40,294 nucleotides of DNA from IMG/VR virus record IMGVR_UViG_3300010339_000005, positions 1 to 40,294 of that record, one strand, 5' to 3'. This document shows, in pieces, positions 15,697 through 22,936 of the stretch. A program made the translations under genes and the position numbers. The notes below the pieces were generated by a model. It was not told the origin of the DNA. It saw only the letters and a list, made by a program, of their open reading frames with translations, and searched no databases. Every line of letters begins with the position of its first letter. Position 1 is the stretch's first letter. Source of the DNA: a virus.

Positions 15697-16074
15697 ATGG
15701 CGTTTAGTCTAACCTTCAAGAACCTTGGACACTATTTCGCATCAGGCTTCAAGTATGTTGCGATTGGTATCAAGGATGTTATCACGGTAGCAAACAAGTC
15801 CCAGGCAGTAGCCCCAGAAGTTGAGGCTCTGGTTGGAGCACTTGCTGGTCCAGTAGGCAGCAAAGTTGCTGACCTGGCCTTCAACGTCCTCGGCTCGACG
15901 GCCGCGGCCCTACAAGCAGTAGGTTCTGATGCGACGGCACTGTCGGGTACCACTGGTCTAAACGTCCAGCTGGATACGCAGACGGTGAATGACATCAAAG
16001 CAGCGGCCAGCACCATCGACGCTATCATCAAGTCGGTCGGTGGCACGCAGCCTGCTGCTCCAGCAACCAAGTAA
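15697..16074 (+). CDS. Small Ala-rich helical protein
   Basis: The 125-residue protein has an amphipathic N-terminus (SLTFKNLGHYFASGFKYVAIG) followed by Ala/Val-rich moderately hydrophobic helices (VEALVGALAGPVGSKVADLAF) and an Ala/Pro tail. GAGGAG before the ATG supports the start. Similar small proteins beginning with a FKNLGH-type motif are found near phage lysis genes, and some are called holin-like, but I cannot confirm this here. It ends the four-gene group beginning with the M15 peptidase and is followed by a hairpin that may be a terminator. Confidence 0.55.
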   Translation: MAFSLTFKNLGHYFASGFKYVAIGIKDVITVANKSQAVAPEVEALVGALAGPVGSKVADLAFNVLGSTAAALQAVGSDATALSGTTGLNVQLDTQTVNDIKAAASTIDAIIKSVGGTQPAAPATK

Positions 16075-16124
16075 CCATTCGAATGGAGACGGGCGGCTTC
16101 GGTAACCGCCCTATCTTCCCTTCC
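16075..16124 (+). terminator. Palindrome plus GC hairpin, likely terminator
   Basis: The stop codon is followed by the perfect 12-base palindrome CCATTCGAATGG (16075-16086), then by GGGCGG (16091-16096) pairing with CCGCCC (16106-16111) and TATCTTCCCTTCC. The GC stem with a pyrimidine tail fits a moderate terminator, although there is no uninterrupted T run. The palindrome may be a separate binding site. Confidence 0.5.
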
Positions 16125-16135
16125 GAGGCCCACCT

Positions 16136-17053
16136 ATGCTTTATCAAAATGATTCCTACTCCTTTACTTTGTCTCTTACTCGTGAGACGACAACGGTATT
16201 GGAAATCTTGTCGGTGTCGTATAATCCAAGCATTAATCCCTATGCGGTGTATACGTTCGACTTGGTCAGCGGGCCTTACCCAACCCTGGGCAATAAAGTA
16301 GTCATAATTGGTTCTACTCACACTGGCAATAACGGTTCATTTACTATCGCCGCGATGTCCAAAGCAGTGGATAGTGTTGGCATAGATGTAGGTGGTACGT
16401 TCAGTGTGACCAATACCAGTGCCGTTACTTCGGTCAGTTCAACTGGAATTGGCACGATCGGCACGGCGCCTAATGTAACCACCCCTCCTGTAATCCAAAT
16501 CGTTCGTCTTTCTGACTTCACCGCAATGCTGATCAGTCCAGCATCTATGACCGCGCTGGATGCTTCGAATCAACTGTGGGTTTATACCTGGGCTATTGGA
16601 CTGGCAACTTCAGGAGAATACGCAGCCATTGTTTCCTATGCCACGGATGGCAACATCTTCAGCGGTAAGTTCATTGAGAAAGTCAAAGTCGGCGATACCT
16701 ATGTCATAGGAACTGTTGCTCTTGATTCTACAGTAGCCAAGGATGCCACCTCCGCTAAAGATGCTACCGTTGCTCACCAGGTTGATCTGGCTGCTATCAA
16801 TCCAGATACCTCTGTCACGGTATTGGCTATCAAAGCCAAGACCGACAATCTACCAGCCGACCCAGCAGGTATGACTCTACTGGCTTCTTATCTGACCGAC
16901 GTTGTGGATATTCACGACGCTGTGTTGGGCAATCAATCCGTAGACAAGACCCAATCGCCACCGCTTTATACGATGAGTAGAGTTGGTGGAGGAATACTGG
17001 CACAGTATCAGCTAACTGATAGTGTTTCCACTACCTCGCGTACTAAACAATAG
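16136..17053 (+). CDS. Beta-rich virion protein with D-x-T-V-A repeats
   Basis: The 305-residue protein is Ser/Thr/Val-rich. Residues about 1-185 look like one or two beta domains; around residues 198-215 a short repeat occurs (STVAKDATSAKDATVAHQ), and AIKAKTDNLPADP (about 228-240) is a segment widely seen in phage tail and neck proteins and probably forms a helical linker. The C-terminal part is polar. No good ribosome site precedes the ATG, which lies 24 bases after the hairpin. I read it as a structural protein, perhaps a fibre-like or decoration protein, without a specific family. Confidence 0.6.
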   Translation: MLYQNDSYSFTLSLTRETTTVLEILSVSYNPSINPYAVYTFDLVSGPYPTLGNKVVIIGSTHTGNNGSFTIAAMSKAVDSVGIDVGGTFSVTNTSAVTSVSSTGIGTIGTAPNVTTPPVIQIVRLSDFTAMLISPASMTALDASNQLWVYTWAIGLATSGEYAAIVSYATDGNIFSGKFIEKVKVGDTYVIGTVALDSTVAKDATSAKDATVAHQVDLAAINPDTSVTVLAIKAKTDNLPADPAGMTLLASYLTDVVDIHDAVLGNQSVDKTQSPPLYTMSRVGGGILAQYQLTDSVSTTSRTKQ

Positions 17054-17064
17054 AAACCACAAGG

Positions 17065-17099
17065 TATACTAGGTAGAGGTAAGAGCCCCGAGTGGCTCT
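17065..17099 (+). promoter_or_regulatory. TATACT -10-like box followed by hairpin
   Basis: GGTATACTAGG (17063-17073) resembles the TATACT-containing motifs ahead of the capsid and neck genes. Twelve bases later AGAGCC (17082-17087) pairs with GGCTCT (17094-17099) across a 6-base loop, in the leader of the gene starting at 17121. No -35 box is visible. Confidence 0.35.
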
Positions 17100-17120
17100 A
17101 AACTACCACCCGAGGCAGAA

Positions 17121-17603
17121 ATGACTGGTCTGGAGATGTACGCAATACTAAAATTCTGGCTACCTATGTTAACTATGGGTGGCTTCATACTCAAAGCCTA
17201 TTTCTCAATGAAGAAGAGCGTTGGGAACTGGGCTAATACCTTGCTTGATAATCACATGTCTCACATCCAAGTCGCCTCTGAACAATCCTCTAAAGCCATC
17301 ACCGAACTTGCTGGATACCATAGGGAAATGCTAGGTACCCAAGAGAAGATGATTACTTCTATGGAGAGGATGAGCGAGGACTTTCGTGAGCACACGAGAG
17401 ACGACGAACGAACTCAAGGAAGCATTTTGTTAAGTCTGAGGGCTATTGAAGTCAGACAAGAACACATTTTGGATCAAACAAGAAGGAGATATGTTTCTGC
17501 TTCTGTTACCACTGATGCTCCAACTTTTGAATGTGATCAAGTCGCAGATTGTCCTGTGACGGAGTTAGATTCTGTAGTTCCTGATGAACCCAAGGTGGGA
17601 TAA
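17121..17603 (+). CDS. Membrane-anchored coiled-coil protein
   Basis: The 160-residue protein has an N-terminal hydrophobic segment (residues about 6-27, YAILKFWLPMLTMGGFILKAYF) followed by a charged, Glu/Gln/Met-rich helical region (about 40-130) with coiled-coil character and an acidic C-terminal tail containing two Cys (C147? region, CDQVADC). The arrangement resembles small holin-like or spanin-like phage membrane proteins, as well as cytoplasm-facing anchors. Its stop overlaps the next start (TAATG), so the two are translationally coupled. No precise role can be assigned. Confidence 0.55.
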   Translation: MTGLEMYAILKFWLPMLTMGGFILKAYFSMKKSVGNWANTLLDNHMSHIQVASEQSSKAITELAGYHREMLGTQEKMITSMERMSEDFREHTRDDERTQGSILLSLRAIEVRQEHILDQTRRRYVSASVTTDAPTFECDQVADCPVTELDSVVPDEPKVG

Positions 17604-17908
17604 TGGCACAGTTAGTAAATCTCACCCAGGATACTGGTGGTACAGGGGCATTAGTACCAACCCTGCCGATTCCTTTCTCTTCGGGACCGCCGGCTGTTGA
17701 TTTGAGCCAGTACCTACTGATGGTTTTCCAATCTTCGGATTGGGATGTAGGGCGTATAGATAATACCTACGCTCTTGGAATAACAGAGCTAGACGTGGCT
17801 GGGAACTGGATCACCTCTCCCATCTACGTAATCTCTGGAACGTATCATGTGATCATTCGCAATAACTACGGAACGACCAAGGTAATCAAAGCCTATCTCG
17901 GAGTTTAG
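17603..17908 (+). CDS. Small beta-rich hypothetical protein
   Basis: This 101-residue protein has a Thr/Gly/Pro-rich N-terminal third and then alternating hydrophobic strands (TYALGITELDVAGNWITSPIY; TYHVIIRNNYG), suggesting a small beta-sandwich. Similar short beta proteins occur in phage structural clusters as fibre-associated or neck whisker components. Its ATG overlaps the previous stop by one base, and the next gene starts directly after its own stop. Function not recognised. Confidence 0.55.
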   Translation: MAQLVNLTQDTGGTGALVPTLPIPFSSGPPAVDLSQYLLMVFQSSDWDVGRIDNTYALGITELDVAGNWITSPIYVISGTYHVIIRNNYGTTKVIKAYLGV

Positions 17909-18676
17909 ATGGCCATACAAAACATCGTTTTCCACATTGTCCTTCCATCAGGATTGACACTAGTAAGCGGTGCGTATCTAGCAAATCCAGCCACATATGA
18001 TGTAGTCAGCGCGCTGGTTCCTTACTACGCATCGGTGGATCAGGTGCGTCTACAGGGTGGTCTGTATCTACGTAAGCTCTCCGACTTGACGATCGCATCC
18101 ATGACCTACAATTGTAGTAAGGAAGCAGATCTGCTATATCCTCCAGGTGCGAACGTCTCATTCTCCAGCAGCCCTAACATCTTCAGATTCGTCGGCTCCA
18201 GGAACCAATATGTTCAAGCATTAGCAGCCAAGAAACTAATCGAGAACATCATGGGTCTCTATGGTCTGCCGTCTTCGCACGTTTTGGCGAACCTTTCTAT
18301 TACTCGTCAACGCGGTAATGAGAAGGAAGGTATCGCCGGCAAGATAACCTCGTTAGAGGAAACACTGGCGCTCTATAAGCCTACGATTGCGTCTGGTGGA
18401 AACGTCGTACCTGGCGGCTATGCTAAAGCACAGTTTGCCGCGAAGGGGGTGTTTGATTGGACGGAACGCACTCCTGCTCGTACCTGGATGTCAACAGGTA
18501 TGGGTGCCAACGCTTCTTCACAAGACTTCGGCTCACCCACTGGAGGACGTGGTAAGCCTGTAAAATTCTTCAGCTCTCCGTTTTACTCACCACCGATTAT
18601 CAACCTGCGTTCTGGTATCTACCAGGGCGCCTACCCGCTGGTTACGGTTTACCCGTACCCACAGAACAGCCCATAA
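17909..18676 (+). CDS. Structural protein, neck/connector candidate
   Basis: The 255-residue protein begins with beta sequence (NIVFHIVLPSGLTLVSG), has a central helical region (YVQALAAKKLIENIMGLYGLP, about 108-128) with basic residues after it, and a Ser/Gly/Pro-rich C-terminal part. It starts immediately after the previous stop and ends five bases before a zinc-ligand-bearing neck candidate. Position between head and sheath genes suggests an adaptor or neck protein, but I see no family signature. Confidence 0.55.
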   Translation: MAIQNIVFHIVLPSGLTLVSGAYLANPATYDVVSALVPYYASVDQVRLQGGLYLRKLSDLTIASMTYNCSKEADLLYPPGANVSFSSSPNIFRFVGSRNQYVQALAAKKLIENIMGLYGLPSSHVLANLSITRQRGNEKEGIAGKITSLEETLALYKPTIASGGNVVPGGYAKAQFAAKGVFDWTERTPARTWMSTGMGANASSQDFGSPTGGRGKPVKFFSSPFYSPPIINLRSGIYQGAYPLVTVYPYPQNSP

Positions 18677-18681
18677 ACTAG

Positions 18682-19269
18682 ATGACCGACTTCTACAAAG
18701 ACAGTGGAATCAGCGTTGGAGATCTCTTTGGAGACATCACCAACATAGACCTGCGGGAAGAAATTCATGCTATCCTGTTTGGTCGAGTTGATCTTCTGGC
18801 TCAGGGTCGTCCGTTTATCCTTCGCCAGATGACAGATACGAAGTGTGTCTGCTGGGATGAGACTTCAGGAGGCTCCAGGACTCCAAACTGCCGCTATTGC
18901 GGTGGAGAGGGTTACTACTGGACTGAAGCCCAATACACTATGTGGATGGCTCAGGGTGTGGCACCTGTCTATAAGCCCGGGTTCCTGGCTAATGGACAGT
19001 ACCCACAAGCCCAGATGGGCTATACCGACCCTAACAGGGCTACCATCTATTGCGAGTTCGATGTATTCCCGAACTACGAACGCTACACACTGCCAACCAA
19101 TCCGGCGCCCGATAAACTCTATGCTTTGAAGGTAAATGATGATGGAAGCGAACACTTTCCACCTGTCAGGGTTTATAAGTGGAAGATAATGAACGTCGTA
19201 CCTCTCTTTGGCGACTTCGGGAGGATTGAGTTCTTTGAGCTGACAGCCGAGAAAGAGATAATCGGTTAG
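18682..19269 (+). CDS. Neck/head-closure candidate with four-Cys zinc motif
   Basis: The 195-residue protein contains C55-x-C57 and C70-x2-C73-GGEGYYW, a zinc-knuckle arrangement similar to the CxC / CxxCxGxG pairs found in many phage head-tail joining proteins. The N-terminus is helical (DLREEIHAILFG); the C-terminal half is beta-rich with PVRVYKWKIMNVVPLFGD. Gene order (before the tail-completion gene and the sheath) supports a head-closure or neck function. Zinc binding is inferred from the cysteine spacing. Confidence 0.6.
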   Translation: MTDFYKDSGISVGDLFGDITNIDLREEIHAILFGRVDLLAQGRPFILRQMTDTKCVCWDETSGGSRTPNCRYCGGEGYYWTEAQYTMWMAQGVAPVYKPGFLANGQYPQAQMGYTDPNRATIYCEFDVFPNYERYTLPTNPAPDKLYALKVNDDGSEHFPPVRVYKWKIMNVVPLFGDFGRIEFFELTAEKEIIG

Positions 19270-19277
19270 CCTTAAGA

Positions 19278-19296
19278 TGCCTATACTAACCAGGCA
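19278..19296 (+). promoter_or_regulatory. Hairpin-framed CTATACTAACCAGG motif
   Basis: TGCCT (19278-19282) and AGGCA (19292-19296) form a 5-bp inverted repeat around ATACTAACC. The embedded CTATACTAACCAGG (19281-19294) matches 13 of 14 bases of the capsid-leader site at 11395 and all 14 bases of the string at 6408. TATACT is a -10-like core; no -35 is seen. It lies in the 41-base gap before the neck/tail-completion gene. Confidence 0.5.
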
Positions 19297-19310
19297 CAGC
19301 GGGAGGGTTT

Positions 19311-19979
19311 ATGAACCATGAAAAACTAATCCCGCGGGAGCCACCTCCGTTGCGTTCAACGCAGCCGGCGGTAGACATACCTGGCTTTTTTGATGCTGTC
19401 GAACAGGCACTCGCTCTTTACATAAAGACCGAGGGACCACCAGACAACACCAGTCCGACGATGGTCCATGAGTTCCCTAAGGAACGCTTGGCTAAGCCGG
19501 ATGACAAGTTTGACGTAATCACATTTAAGGTAGCGTCGTCAGAGATGGCACCTACCATGAATGACGGCTCGAAACCAAGGAGCCCAGTACAACGTGAAGT
19601 TAAGCCACACCCGAAGTTGGCTGGATATAACCTCCAGATCAATGGATGGTGGGAACTGGTCAACGCCGAGTTTTCGGTGTGGTCGAAGAGTAGCAGAAAC
19701 GCTGATCTGGTAGCCGCATGGTTTCACGGCTTCATGGTCAAGTACGCATTTTTGTACAAGTTCTTCATGTCGCGCGGCGTTCAGCATTTCCGCTTCGTAA
19801 AAAGAGCGGATGACGATGTCGTTCAATCATACGGACAGGAACTCTATCGGCGCCGACTGACATATGAGTTCAGACTTGAGATGCTCTTTGGTATCGAACA
19901 GAAACGTCTCACGGATGTTGACATAAATTACGGGATAGACAAGCAGACCGACTCGATCGAAATAAAGTCATCCCAATAA
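19311..19979 (+). CDS. Tail terminator / neck protein candidate
   Basis: The 222-residue protein directly precedes the sheath gene, the usual position of the myovirus tail-completion protein that caps the tube and sheath. Residues about 20-45 form a helix (GFFDAVEQALALYIKT); the middle is beta-rich (FDVITFKVASSEM; YNLQINGWWELVNAEFSVWS), followed by a helix (ADLVAAWFHGFMVKYAFLYKF) and a strand pair ending RLTYEFRLEMLF. The alternating layout fits tail-terminator folds. GGGAGGG precedes the ATG closely, and the hairpin-framed TATACT motif is upstream. No family name is certain. Confidence 0.55.
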   Translation: MNHEKLIPREPPPLRSTQPAVDIPGFFDAVEQALALYIKTEGPPDNTSPTMVHEFPKERLAKPDDKFDVITFKVASSEMAPTMNDGSKPRSPVQREVKPHPKLAGYNLQINGWWELVNAEFSVWSKSSRNADLVAAWFHGFMVKYAFLYKFFMSRGVQHFRFVKRADDDVVQSYGQELYRRRLTYEFRLEMLFGIEQKRLTDVDINYGIDKQTDSIEIKSSQ

Positions 19980-19997
19980 GCCTTAGGGAGAGTACAC

Positions 19998-21983
19998 ATG
20001 GCTGCTTTCGCTTACAATTATCTACCTGGAGTACAGGTAACCACAATCGACGGCGGTTTGGTCGCCCGTAGGGTGCCTACTTCCAAGGCCGTTTTGGTAC
20101 TAGGTACTGCTGCGCAAGGTCCAGCTAACGAACCATACCCTGTTACTGATCGTGCTACCGCTGCCCAGATCTTCGGGTTCACCGGCAGCTTGATTCGTGG
20201 TCTTGAGGAAGTAGCAATCGGTGGATCGGACAACATCATCCTGTTCCGTATCGGAACCGATGCTGCGGTTCTTTATAATGTTGGAACCACGACTGCTGGG
20301 AGCGTAACCTATCCTGGATTCACCATCACCTTCGGTACGGTCAACGGGGCTGTGGGTTCTACCTATAGCATCTGGTATGACCCAGCAACCGCACGCCTGT
20401 ATGTGTGGAATGCAACCCAGTTGGTATTCGAATATAACTCGGTTCTCGATGAGAACGTAGATACTGGTGACATCACTATCACGGGTCCGAACGGTCTCGA
20501 GCAGGCTGCTGCTGTTGCCAATACGATTGGCGGCGGTGTGGCTCTTGGAACCGGTTCTCCATCCCTGGCGACCGCAGTAACGATCACGCAGGCCGCAGTC
20601 ACGATTGATGCTGCCATCACTCCAACGACCCTTTACAGTTACTGGCACCGTGATGTACATGGTGCCTTCGCTGCCATCACCAGCAACTTCTATCAGGGCT
20701 TCACTGGCATCGGCATGACCCAGCGCCAGCTGTACATTGCGTTGGCTCAGGCTGCTGCTCTACTCGACATCTACCCGGTGGACGAGATAGTAGCTCCTGA
20801 TGCTGTGTTCGATAACCCGAACGTAGCCTACTACGTCAACGGCAATACCTCGACGTATATGAACAACCCAGCAACCAATCTGAACTCCTTGGATTGGCTG
20901 TCGGTAGTGACAGACGCTTTCGGCAACAGTGTTTATCACTGGGCCAGCGAGTCTTATGATTCTTCAGGAAATTCTGCGGCTCCTGCGACTTGGTCTACCA
21001 ATCTTGATCGTCTCGCTGCCGATTATGGCGAAGTAAACTTCGGTCATGAACTCGCAACGTTCGCTCAGAAACAGGAACTCGTTGGACAAGCCGGAACTTG
21101 CCTGGTGTTCATCGGAACTTCTCAGCCAGCAAGTTTCAAGCTGGTTGATCTTCGTACTTGGGTTGGATTCCTACCGAAATACGATCCGACGATCGTTGAT
21201 CAGGTTGGCGATGCCGACATCAAGGTCATCACCGATGGTGCTGGAGTCCTCGGCATCCCGTATCTATCTGGATGTAGCGCTGCTCGTCTGAACTCACTAT
21301 GCGCTGACTATGGAACTGGTCGTCAGGCTGGTATGTTCCAGACGGATAACGGATTCTATGATGGAGTACCTGTGGTCGACAAGAACGGTAACTTGGTCGA
21401 CGTGGGTGCTTATACACACCCATTCGCTGACGTAGGTATTGTAGCGAACGGATACAAGAATGGTTACGGTACCAACCTCGCCAACTACGCGGCTGGTTAC
21501 TGTGCAACCCTTGACGAAAAGGTGAACCTTACCAACAAGCCTGTCAAGGCAACGCAGCTCTGGAAGCCAAACAGCGTCCAGCTTGACGCTGCCACTGATA
21601 TCGGAGTCAACTTCCTCCGCTTCAAAGGCGACGGCAACCTGCCAGTGTTCACTCACGGGCAGACGGCTGCTACCAACGCAAGTGACTATAAGAACCTACT
21701 CCGTCAGCGTATCAAGGGTCTTGTCGTAGACACGATCCGTACGACGGCGGATCCGTTCATAGGTGCCAGCTCGATCGATGGTCTACAGGTACAGTCTATG
21801 CAGACTGCTCTGACCAACAAGCTGATGACGCTTCAGAAGCGTGGATACATCTCACGGTTCAGCTTTACCGTTACAACCACGCCGGCGCAACAGCGTATCG
21901 GTCACGCCAACATCGACGTAACTTTCAACCCTGCTGATGAGCTCATTCAGCTGGATGCCTCAGTGGCAATCAGCCGCAGCTAA
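19998..21983 (+). CDS. Contractile tail sheath protein
   Basis: The 661-residue protein forms the contractile outer tail. The N-terminal signature LPGVQVTTIDGG, then VLVLGTAAQGPANEPYPVTDR and IFGFTGSLIRGLEEV, is typical of sheath proteins. A variable protruding domain spans about 110-300, with Gly/Thr/Ile-rich beta sequence. The conserved C-terminal domain (about 470-661) carries GYCATLDEKVNLTNKPVK-like and LTNKLMTLQKRGYISRFSF segments and ends in a strand-rich tail that links neighbouring subunits. Length is within the usual 450-700 range. The ribosome site AGGGAG is well placed. Confidence 0.92.
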   Translation: MAAFAYNYLPGVQVTTIDGGLVARRVPTSKAVLVLGTAAQGPANEPYPVTDRATAAQIFGFTGSLIRGLEEVAIGGSDNIILFRIGTDAAVLYNVGTTTAGSVTYPGFTITFGTVNGAVGSTYSIWYDPATARLYVWNATQLVFEYNSVLDENVDTGDITITGPNGLEQAAAVANTIGGGVALGTGSPSLATAVTITQAAVTIDAAITPTTLYSYWHRDVHGAFAAITSNFYQGFTGIGMTQRQLYIALAQAAALLDIYPVDEIVAPDAVFDNPNVAYYVNGNTSTYMNNPATNLNSLDWLSVVTDAFGNSVYHWASESYDSSGNSAAPATWSTNLDRLAADYGEVNFGHELATFAQKQELVGQAGTCLVFIGTSQPASFKLVDLRTWVGFLPKYDPTIVDQVGDADIKVITDGAGVLGIPYLSGCSAARLNSLCADYGTGRQAGMFQTDNGFYDGVPVVDKNGNLVDVGAYTHPFADVGIVANGYKNGYGTNLANYAAGYCATLDEKVNLTNKPVKATQLWKPNSVQLDAATDIGVNFLRFKGDGNLPVFTHGQTAATNASDYKNLLRQRIKGLVVDTIRTTADPFIGASSIDGLQVQSMQTALTNKLMTLQKRGYISRFSFTVTTTPAQQRIGHANIDVTFNPADELIQLDASVAISRS

Positions 21984-22029
21984 GCTTACCAGCCGCACTT
22001 AGTCCGCCCGGTCTAAGGCAAATCGCGAA

Positions 22030-22053
22030 GCGGGTTTCTGCCAAGGAACCCGC
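22030..22053 (+). terminator. Hairpin after sheath gene
   Basis: GCGGGTT (22030-22036) and AACCCGC (22047-22053) form a perfect 7-bp stem with a 10-base loop in the 130-base gap between sheath and tube genes. Only a short ATCTTT follows 12 bases later, so it may be an RNA-stabilising or processing hairpin rather than a full terminator. Its likely effect is to separate sheath and tube mRNA levels. Confidence 0.45.
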
Positions 22054-22113
22054 CTAGCACCAAATCTTTAGAGACTCTATCAGAGCCCGGCACAATCAAT
22101 CAGGAGAAATACT

Positions 22114-22836
22114 ATGGGCGGTTTTACTACACAGTTGGGCGGCGTCCTCGAATCCGAGGTTACACAGTCCTATAACTCATTTTCTGGATCGGATATTCGT
22201 GCGGTCATTGGACAGTTTCAGTTCGCTGAACTCCAAGCCGTATCCTATTCCGTCACTCGTGAGAAGGCGCCTATTTATACCATGGGCTCCGCTGATGTCC
22301 GGGCATTCAGCCGTAACAAGCGTGGTTGTGCAGGCAGTTTGATTTGGATCAACTTCGATCGTCACGCCCTACTGAACGTGTTCCGTAAGGCTATGGCGCG
22401 CTTCGTTGCCAACGTCGACGACGTACTGCCAGACTTCCAGCCCGACACCAACTCCTTCCTCGATCAGACGGCGATCTTCAATAGCCAGTTGGTACGTACG
22501 ACTGGGCCAGACGTTTCGGCCACTATCGATCAACTGGACAACATTCCTGTCTCCGCGGTAAGTTCTCTGAAAATACTTGCTGCTCCTTGGTATTCTGACC
22601 AGATCCTACCATTCGACATTACCCTCGCGGGTACGAACGAAATGGGTGCGGCCACGGCCATGAAGATCTACGGTGTTGAAATCCTGAACGAAGGTTCAGG
22701 AGTCAGCATAGATGATGCTGTAACTGAAATGCAGGCTACCTTCGTTGCTCGCTTCGTTGAGCCGTGGGTTGCTGTTTCCTCACCGTTCACTGGTGTTGGT
22801 GGAGATAGCGTCAGCTCTGGTCAAAGCAACTCCTAA
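22114..22836 (+). CDS. Tail tube protein
   Basis: The 240-residue protein directly follows the sheath gene and has the tube pattern found in several large myoviruses: SGSDIRAVIG (about 23-32), a strand pair AELQAVSYSVTREKAPIY with a following TMGSADVRAFS loop, GCAGSLIWINF, and in the second half LPFDITLAGTNEMG and AMKIYGVEILNEG. It would stack as hexamer rings inside the sheath to form the DNA channel. A strong AGGAGA ribosome site precedes it. Two downstream genes share the same core, which supports the family assignment (see the paralogs at 22937 and 23900). Confidence 0.8.
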   Translation: MGGFTTQLGGVLESEVTQSYNSFSGSDIRAVIGQFQFAELQAVSYSVTREKAPIYTMGSADVRAFSRNKRGCAGSLIWINFDRHALLNVFRKAMARFVANVDDVLPDFQPDTNSFLDQTAIFNSQLVRTTGPDVSATIDQLDNIPVSAVSSLKILAAPWYSDQILPFDITLAGTNEMGAATAMKIYGVEILNEGSGVSIDDAVTEMQATFVARFVEPWVAVSSPFTGVGGDSVSSGQSNS

Positions 22837-22892
22837 CCTCGAGAGGGGCTAAAAGGCTCCGCAATGGAGTCTGGATACGTTCCTCGGAACTT

Positions 22893-22925
22893 GGCCCCTA
22901 TTAGCTTATAATGCTACTAGGGGCC
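22893..22925 (+). promoter_or_regulatory. Strong leader hairpin with TATAAT-containing loop
   Basis: GGCCCCTA (22893-22900) pairs with TAGGGGCC (22918-22925); after one mismatch, TAGC pairs with GCTA, leaving a 7-base loop TTATAAT. Two smaller hairpins precede it in the same 100-base gap (AGGCTCC / GGAGTCT with one G-T pair; GTTC / GAAC). The next start codon follows after 11 bases, mostly pyrimidine, and has no Shine-Dalgarno of its own, so this leader could control its translation or carry a promoter. Confidence 0.5.
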
Positions 22926-22936
22926 ATTCTATTTCT

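Noticed and set aside
14775-15707. A 310-codon open frame overlapping the small membrane protein and the coiled-coil gene
   Set aside because: Its product is Ser/Thr/Asp/Gly-rich without a fold-like pattern, and its start has no ribosome site. The other frame gives a convincing membrane helix plus heptads with AGGAGG. The openness comes from repetitive CAG/ACA-type codons.
20100-20660. 186-codon frame on the minus strand inside the sheath gene
   Set aside because: It lies wholly within a firm sheath gene, has no ribosome site, and its sequence (Arg/Cys-rich, low complexity) is typical of antisense shadow frames.
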